Below, in pieces: positions 60,228 to 64,000 of a stretch of DNA of 64,000 nucleotides. Both the position numbers and the translations under genes were made by a program. Each line of letters opens with the position of its first letter. Position 1 is the stretch's first letter. The notes under the pieces are model-generated. The model was given only the letters and a program-made list of their open reading frames with translations, made no database searches and had not been told where the DNA came from. The stretch comes from JASHPR01 sp963833885 (GTDB lineage Bacteria; Actinomycetota; Actinomycetes; Streptosporangiales; Streptosporangiaceae), in contig CAWHZU010000008.1 in the NCBI GenBank assembly GCA_963833885.1, forward strand, positions 62,001 to 126,000, given 5' to 3'.

Positions 60228-61343
60228 ATGAGCACGACGACTCAGCAGGCCGAGCCGCGGCGCAACGCCCTTGCCCTGGCCATCCGCTCCCACGGACGGG
60301 CGGCGCTCGTGCTTGCCGCCGCCGTGGTTTTCCAGCTCGCTTTCATCGCCTCCTTCACCGGGGCGATGAGCCGGCCGACGCTGCAGGATGCGACCGTCGG
60401 GCTGGTCGCCTCGCCAACGGCGACCCGGCCGGCCGCGGCGGTGCCTCAGGTCGCCGGCGTGAGCTACCAGGTGCTCCCGAGCCCGGCCGCTGCCGCCGCA
60501 CAGGTGCGCGACGGCGCCCTGCCGGCCGCGCTGCTCATGGGTGCCAGGAACGACACGCTCGTAGTGGCCGGGGCGGCCGGGCTCAGCCTGGTCACGGCCA
60601 TCACCGAGGAAGTTAACGCTCACGCCGCCAGGGCCGACGTGCCGGTGGCGGTCGAAGACGTCCGCCCGCTGCCGCCGGGCGACCCCAGGGGCCTCGGCAG
60701 CTACCTGCTCGTGCTCGGCTGGATCATTGGCGGCTATCTCGGCATGACCCTGCTGGGCCGGGTCCGCGGCGCCGCGGGCGCCTCGGTGCGCGGGACCGCA
60801 GTAACGCTGGGCATGGCTGCGCTCTACTCGGTCGCGTCGGCCGCTCTCGGGGTGGCGCTGGTCGGCCCCTTGATGGGCGTGCTCACTGGCCATCCGTGGA
60901 CGCTGTTCGCGGCCGGCTCACTGATCGTCTTCGCCACGACCGTGGTCACCGCCGCGCTGACGTCGCTCGTGGGGCTGCCCGGTATCGTCATCGCCATCGT
61001 GATGTTCGTCGTCCTCGGCAACCCAACCTCGGGCGGGTCGGTGCCGGTGCAGATGCTGTCCGGCGGCTACCGGTTCCTGGCCGGCGTGCTACCCACTAAC
61101 GCCGCAATGGGCCTGGTCCGCAGCTTCGCCTACTTTGGCGGGAACCAGATCGCCCGGCCGCTGCTGGTGCTGTCCATCTACGCGGGCGCCTCGCTCGCGG
61201 TCTGCCTGGGTCTTGCGCTGCGGCGCGCGCACGTTGCCGTCGCGAAGGAGAGCGCGGCGCGGGCGGGCACCGGCCAGGCCAGCACCGGCCGCCGGCCGGG
61301 CGCAGCCCAGCACGTCGTCCTGCCGACCGGAACCAGCCGATGA
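60228..61343 (+). CDS. YhgE/DUF3533-like membrane protein (ABC-2-type fold)
   Basis: A 371-residue protein with one N-terminal helix (AALVLAAAVVFQLAFIASF), a soluble extracytoplasmic part (about 45-160), and five or six C-terminal helices (SYLLVLGWIIGGYLGM; LGMAALYSVASAALGVALVG; LFAAGSLIVFATTVVTAAL; GLPGIVIAIVMFVVLGNP). This is the layout of YhgE/Pip or DUF3533 proteins linked to ABC-2 exporters and often controlled by TetR regulators. GGAGG lies about 9 bases before ATG 60228. The stop overlaps the natural TetR start (ATGA). Confidence 0.75.
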   Translation: MSTTTQQAEPRRNALALAIRSHGRAALVLAAAVVFQLAFIASFTGAMSRPTLQDATVGLVASPTATRPAAAVPQVAGVSYQVLPSPAAAAAQVRDGALPAALLMGARNDTLVVAGAAGLSLVTAITEEVNAHAARADVPVAVEDVRPLPPGDPRGLGSYLLVLGWIIGGYLGMTLLGRVRGAAGASVRGTAVTLGMAALYSVASAALGVALVGPLMGVLTGHPWTLFAAGSLIVFATTVVTAALTSLVGLPGIVIAIVMFVVLGNPTSGGSVPVQMLSGGYRFLAGVLPTNAAMGLVRSFAYFGGNQIARPLLVLSIYAGASLAVCLGLALRRAHVAVAKESAARAGTGQASTGRRPGAAQHVVLPTGTSR

Positions 61344-61950
61344 CGGCAGCGAACACCGCCACCGGGCCGACCGCGCCACGGCGCGGCCGGCCCGGGACGC
61401 CCTGGCCGAGCAGGCGATCCTGCAGGCGACAGTCGCGATCCTGTCTGAGGTCGGCTTTAACCGCCTGAGCATCGAGGCGGTCGCGGCCAGGGCCGGGGTG
61501 GGCAAGCCGACCATCTACCGCCGCTGGCCGTCCAAGCTGGAGCTGGTCATCGAAGCCGTGAAGCGGCTTGCGCCGCCGATGCCGACCGCCGACACCGGCG
61601 ATCCGCTCACCGACCTCATGCAGATCGTCCCGCAGCTGATAGTCGGCCTGACCAGCTCGCCGCACGGCCGGGCGAACGTCGCGCTCGCCAGCGACGCCCA
61701 GACCCACGCCGAGCTGGCCCGAGGGCTGGGCGAGCACTTCCTCGCACCCCGGCGTGCCGTCATCGCCGACATCCTCCGCCGCGGCATTGCCGCCGGGCAG
61801 CTGCGCGCCGACATCGATGTCGAGATGGCCATCGACATGATGGTCGGCACGTCGGTCTACCGCTGGCTGGCCACGGCGCAGCCGGTCGACGCGGACGCCG
61901 CCCGCCGTGTCGTCAACATGGTCTGGGAGTCACTGCGCACGCGCAGCTAG
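61340..61950 (+). CDS. TetR-family regulator, apparent frameshift near the N-terminus
   Basis: The main frame encodes a TetR protein with helix-turn-helix ILSEVGFNRLSIEAVAARAG, VGKPTIYRRWPSKLELV and a C-terminal TetR_C-like domain, about 185 residues, but has no ATG, GTG or TTG start in its own unshared part. ATG 61340, which overlaps the exporter stop as expected for coupled translation, reads MTAANTATGPTAPRRGRP and then loses the frame. One added C in the run CCCGGG at 61391-61396 would continue it as RDALAEQAILQATVAI, a normal TetR start. So one base seems missing, by mutation or sequence error. Confidence 0.8.
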
Positions 61951-62032
61951 CGCACCGGTCGCCACGCCCGTAGCTCATGAGTTCCATGGCCCTGCGGCCG
62001 AGGAATGATCGGCTGTTACCGTGATCACGATA

Positions 62033-62046
62033 TTTGACACGTTCCA
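62033..62046. promoter_or_regulatory. LacI-type operator before the LacI-lutAB operon
   Basis: TTTGACACGTTCCA matches TTTGAAACGTTCCA (45831-45844, before the rhamnose importer) at 13 of 14 bases. It ends 41 bases before the GTG at 62088, a fitting place for autoregulation. Confidence 0.6.
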
Positions 62047-62087
62047 ACGCCGGCAATGAAACTGGCCTCCGGGCCAGAGAGGATTCG

Positions 62088-63164
62088 GTGGACGCGCCGA
62101 TCAGCATCAGGGAAGTGGCCGCGCACGCGGGGGTGTCCGTGGGCACGGTCTCGAACGTGCTGAACCGGCCGGATATCGTCGCCCAGCCGACCAGGGACCG
62201 GGTGAACGCGGCGATCAAGGCGCTGGGGTTCGTCAGGAACGAATCGGCTCGCCAGCTGCGCGCCGGCCGCAGCCGCACCATCGGCCTGGTCGTTCTCGAC
62301 GTGGCGAACCCGTTCTTCACCGACGTCGCCCGCGGGGTCGAAGACGAGGCCAGCATGTCCGGCCTGTCGGTGATCCTCTGCAACAGCGACGAGCAGCTGC
62401 CCAAGGAGACCAGGTACCTCGAGCTGCTCGAGGAGCACCGGGTCCAGGGCATCCTGATCACCCCGGTGACCACGGGGGACGGCGCTGGCGAGCGCCTGAC
62501 CCGGCTGCAGCGGCGCGGCACCCCGGTGATCCTGGTCGACAGCCGTTCGCCGTCGGGCAGCCAGTGCTCGGTGGCGGTCGACGACGTTCTCGGCGGCGAC
62601 TTCGCCGTGTCCCATCTGCTCGAGGAGGGCCACGAGCGCATCGCTTATGTGGGCGGCCCGCTCGGCCTGCGGCAGGTCGCCGACCGCCTGGACGGCGCGG
62701 CCCGGGCGCTGGAGCGCGCCGGGGCCACCGTGGACGACCTGCTCATGATCGACACGCCCGCACTCAACGTCTCCGCGGGCCAGCGGGCCGGGGCGACGAT
62801 CGCCGAGATGCCAGCCGTGCAGCGCCCGACCGCGGCCTTCTGCGCCAACGACCTGGTCGCGCTCGGGCTGCTGCAGGAGATGACCAGGCGGCAGATCCGG
62901 GTGCCCGAGGACGTGGCGATTGTGGGCTACGACGACATCGAGTTCGCCGCGGCAGCCGCGGTGCCGCTGTCCTCGGTCCGCCAGCCCCGCCACCAGCTCG
63001 GGCGCACCGCGGCTCAGTTGCTGCTCGAGGAGGCACTCGGCGCCGAAGGCCACCAGCACCGTGAGGTCATCTTCCAGCCGGAGCTCGAGGTGCGCCGGTC
63101 CAGCCAGTCCGGCCGTCGCACACGCCAGTTGGGGACGGCGTCGCGTTCCGGAAACTCTGCGTGA
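62088..63164 (+). CDS. LacI-family regulator, candidate rhamnose/lactate regulator
   Basis: A 358-residue LacI regulator: helix-turn-helix ISIREVAAHAGVSVGTVSNV, hinge RNESARQLRAGR, and the sensor domain from IGLVVLDVANPFFTDVARGV to IRVPEDVAIVGYDDIEFAAA. GTG 62088 follows GAGAGG; the frame is open to 62034 but the earlier start would lie over the operator-like site. It overlaps lutA (GTGA) and shares an operator motif with the rhamnose operon, so it is the best candidate for the rhamnose regulator. Confidence 0.88.
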   Translation: MDAPISIREVAAHAGVSVGTVSNVLNRPDIVAQPTRDRVNAAIKALGFVRNESARQLRAGRSRTIGLVVLDVANPFFTDVARGVEDEASMSGLSVILCNSDEQLPKETRYLELLEEHRVQGILITPVTTGDGAGERLTRLQRRGTPVILVDSRSPSGSQCSVAVDDVLGGDFAVSHLLEEGHERIAYVGGPLGLRQVADRLDGAARALERAGATVDDLLMIDTPALNVSAGQRAGATIAEMPAVQRPTAAFCANDLVALGLLQEMTRRQIRVPEDVAIVGYDDIEFAAAAAVPLSSVRQPRHQLGRTAAQLLLEEALGAEGHQHREVIFQPELEVRRSSQSGRRTRQLGTASRSGNSA

Positions 63165-63922
63165 GCGGGGCGCCGATGCGGATTGCCTTGTTCGTGACCT
63201 GCCTGGCGGACACGCTGTTCCCCAGCGTCGGCAAGGCCACCACGGTGCTCCTCGAGCGCCTCGGCCACCAGGTCGAGTTCCCGGAGGCGCAGACGTGCTG
63301 CGGCCAGATGCATGTGAACACCGGCTACCAGCGCGAGGCGCTGCCGCTGATCCGCCGGTACGTGGACACGTTCGAGGGCTGCGACGTGATCGTCGCGCCG
63401 TCCGGCTCGTGCGTCGGCTCGATCCGGCACCAGCACGCGATGGTCGCCCGGCGCCTCGGCGACGACAAGCTCGCCGACCGCGCCGAGGCGGTGGCCGCCC
63501 GAACGTTCGAGCTGTCGCAGCTGCTCGTCGACGTGCTCGGTGTCGAGGACGTTGGCGCGTTCTACCCGCACCGCGTCACCTACCACCCGACCTGCCACTC
63601 GCTGCGGCTGCTGCGCGTCGGCGACCGCCCGCTGCGGCTGCTGCGGCAGGTACAGGGCCTGCAGCTGGCCGAGCTGCCGGACGCGGACGTCTGCTGCGGG
63701 TTCGGCGGCACGTTCTCGGTCAAGAACGCCGACACCTCGACCGCGATGCTGGCCGACAAGATGCGCAACGTGCTCGGCACCAGGGCCGAGGTGTGCACGG
63801 CGGGCGACAGCTCCTGCCTGATGCACATCGGCGGCGGGCTGACCCGGCTGCGCACCGGCGTGCGGACCGTGCACCTCGCCGAGATCCTGGCCTCGACCAG
63901 GGACGGAGGCCCGCCAGCGTGA
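63161..63922 (+). CDS. lutA: L-lactate oxidation iron-sulfur protein LutA
   Basis: A 253-residue cysteine-rich protein with the two CCG domains of LutA/GlpC-type subunits: FVTCLADTLFPSVGKA and QTCCGQMHVNTGY in the first, YHPTCHSLR and VCCGFGGTFSVK in the second. LutABC oxidises L-lactate to pyruvate in the cytoplasm. GTG 63161 overlaps the LacI stop; an ATG at 63176 is an alternative start. Its neighbours fit a route from rhamnose-derived lactate to central metabolism. Confidence 0.92.
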   Translation: MSGAPMRIALFVTCLADTLFPSVGKATTVLLERLGHQVEFPEAQTCCGQMHVNTGYQREALPLIRRYVDTFEGCDVIVAPSGSCVGSIRHQHAMVARRLGDDKLADRAEAVAARTFELSQLLVDVLGVEDVGAFYPHRVTYHPTCHSLRLLRVGDRPLRLLRQVQGLQLAELPDADVCCGFGGTFSVKNADTSTAMLADKMRNVLGTRAEVCTAGDSSCLMHIGGGLTRLRTGVRTVHLAEILASTRDGGPPA

Positions 63923-64000
63923 CCACGTACCTGGGCATGCCGGGGGCGGCGCCGACCGCGCCGCGCGGCGTGGGCCACCTGCGCGGCAGTGAGCCCTTCC
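63919..64000 (+). CDS. lutB: L-lactate oxidation iron-sulfur protein LutB, N-terminal fragment
   Basis: The GTG at 63919 overlaps the lutA stop (GTGA) and begins MTTYLGMPGAAPTAPRGVGH, followed by LRGSEPF, which is the normal opening of actinobacterial LutB; only 27 codons are in the window before the right edge. LutB carries the two 4Fe-4S clusters of the complex. The call rests on position and the short N-terminal match. Confidence 0.75.
   Translation, partial: MTTYLGMPGAAPTAPRGVGHLRGSEPF

Overview
The window is high-GC, densely packed actinobacterial DNA with heavy GC third-position bias, GTG/TTG starts, many ATGA/GTGA start-stop overlaps, F420-type LLM and PPOX enzymes, and XRE, TetR, LacI, ROK-free sugar operons typical of soil actinomycetes. 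I cannot place it below class with confidence; a Streptosporangiales or Catenulispora-like soil organism would fit. No rRNA, tRNA, IS element, phage, CRISPR or origin is visible.

Layout. 1-3.4 kb: a PPOX fragment, a GNAT acetyltransferase, an unusual single-chain toxin/PspA-coiled-coil/antitoxin fusion, and a DUF4239-type membrane protein. 3.4-8.8 kb: a PLP Orn/Lys/Arg-type decarboxylase, a choline-dehydrogenase-like GMC oxidoreductase and a GH15 hydrolase. 8.6-22.3 kb: a near-complete purine degradation locus on the minus strand (NCS1 permease, OHCU decarboxylase, HIU hydrolase, uricase, three-subunit xanthine dehydrogenase, 8-oxoguanine deaminase, a DUF6986 CitE-like protein, allantoinase, allantoicase, LLM oxidoreductase) taking (hypo)xanthine through urate and allantoin to ureidoglycolate and urea, with a divergent TetR regulator. 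23-27.5 kb: a secreted GH53 galactanase and an XRE regulator with a divergent small partner. 26.5-32.7 kb: peptidoglycan recycling genes (MurR/RpiR regulator, serine hydrolase, nagZ, murQ) around a FAD monooxygenase. 33-38.7 kb: a MerB-like lyase, a membrane protein/MerR pair, an ArsR regulator, a three-gene membrane/methyltransferase operon and an ATP-dependent DNA ligase. 38.7-43.8 kb: araB-araD-araA with a LacI regulator. 44-45.5 kb: a ten-repeat TPR protein. 45.9-56.5 kb: a complete L-rhamnose operon (ABC importer, mutarotase, isomerase, aldolase/dehydrogenase fusion, kinase). 56.6-61.9 kb: a YbjQ-like protein, a toxin-antitoxin pair, a peptide-binding lipoprotein and an exporter/TetR operon. 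62-64 kb: a LacI regulator followed by the start of lutAB for L-lactate oxidation.

How they work together. The sugar modules look coordinated: a perfect TGTTAGCGCTAACA site precedes araB and a one-mismatch copy precedes the galactanase gene, and a shared TTTGA(A/C)ACGTTCCA site precedes both the rhamnose importer and the LacI-lutAB operon, which would consume the lactate made from rhamnose.

The most unusual signal is a repeated style of operon junction. Before uraH, rhaP, rhaM and araB, and at the start of the ybjQ gene, short tandem duplications contain start codons and, in several cases, Shine-Dalgarno sequences, and they create tiny ORFs that abut or overlap the next start codon. The clearest is the four-step ladder before uraH. 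Two genes (the NCS1 permease and the TetR at 61.3 kb) appear to carry single-base frameshifts close to their starts; these are either real lesions or sequence errors.
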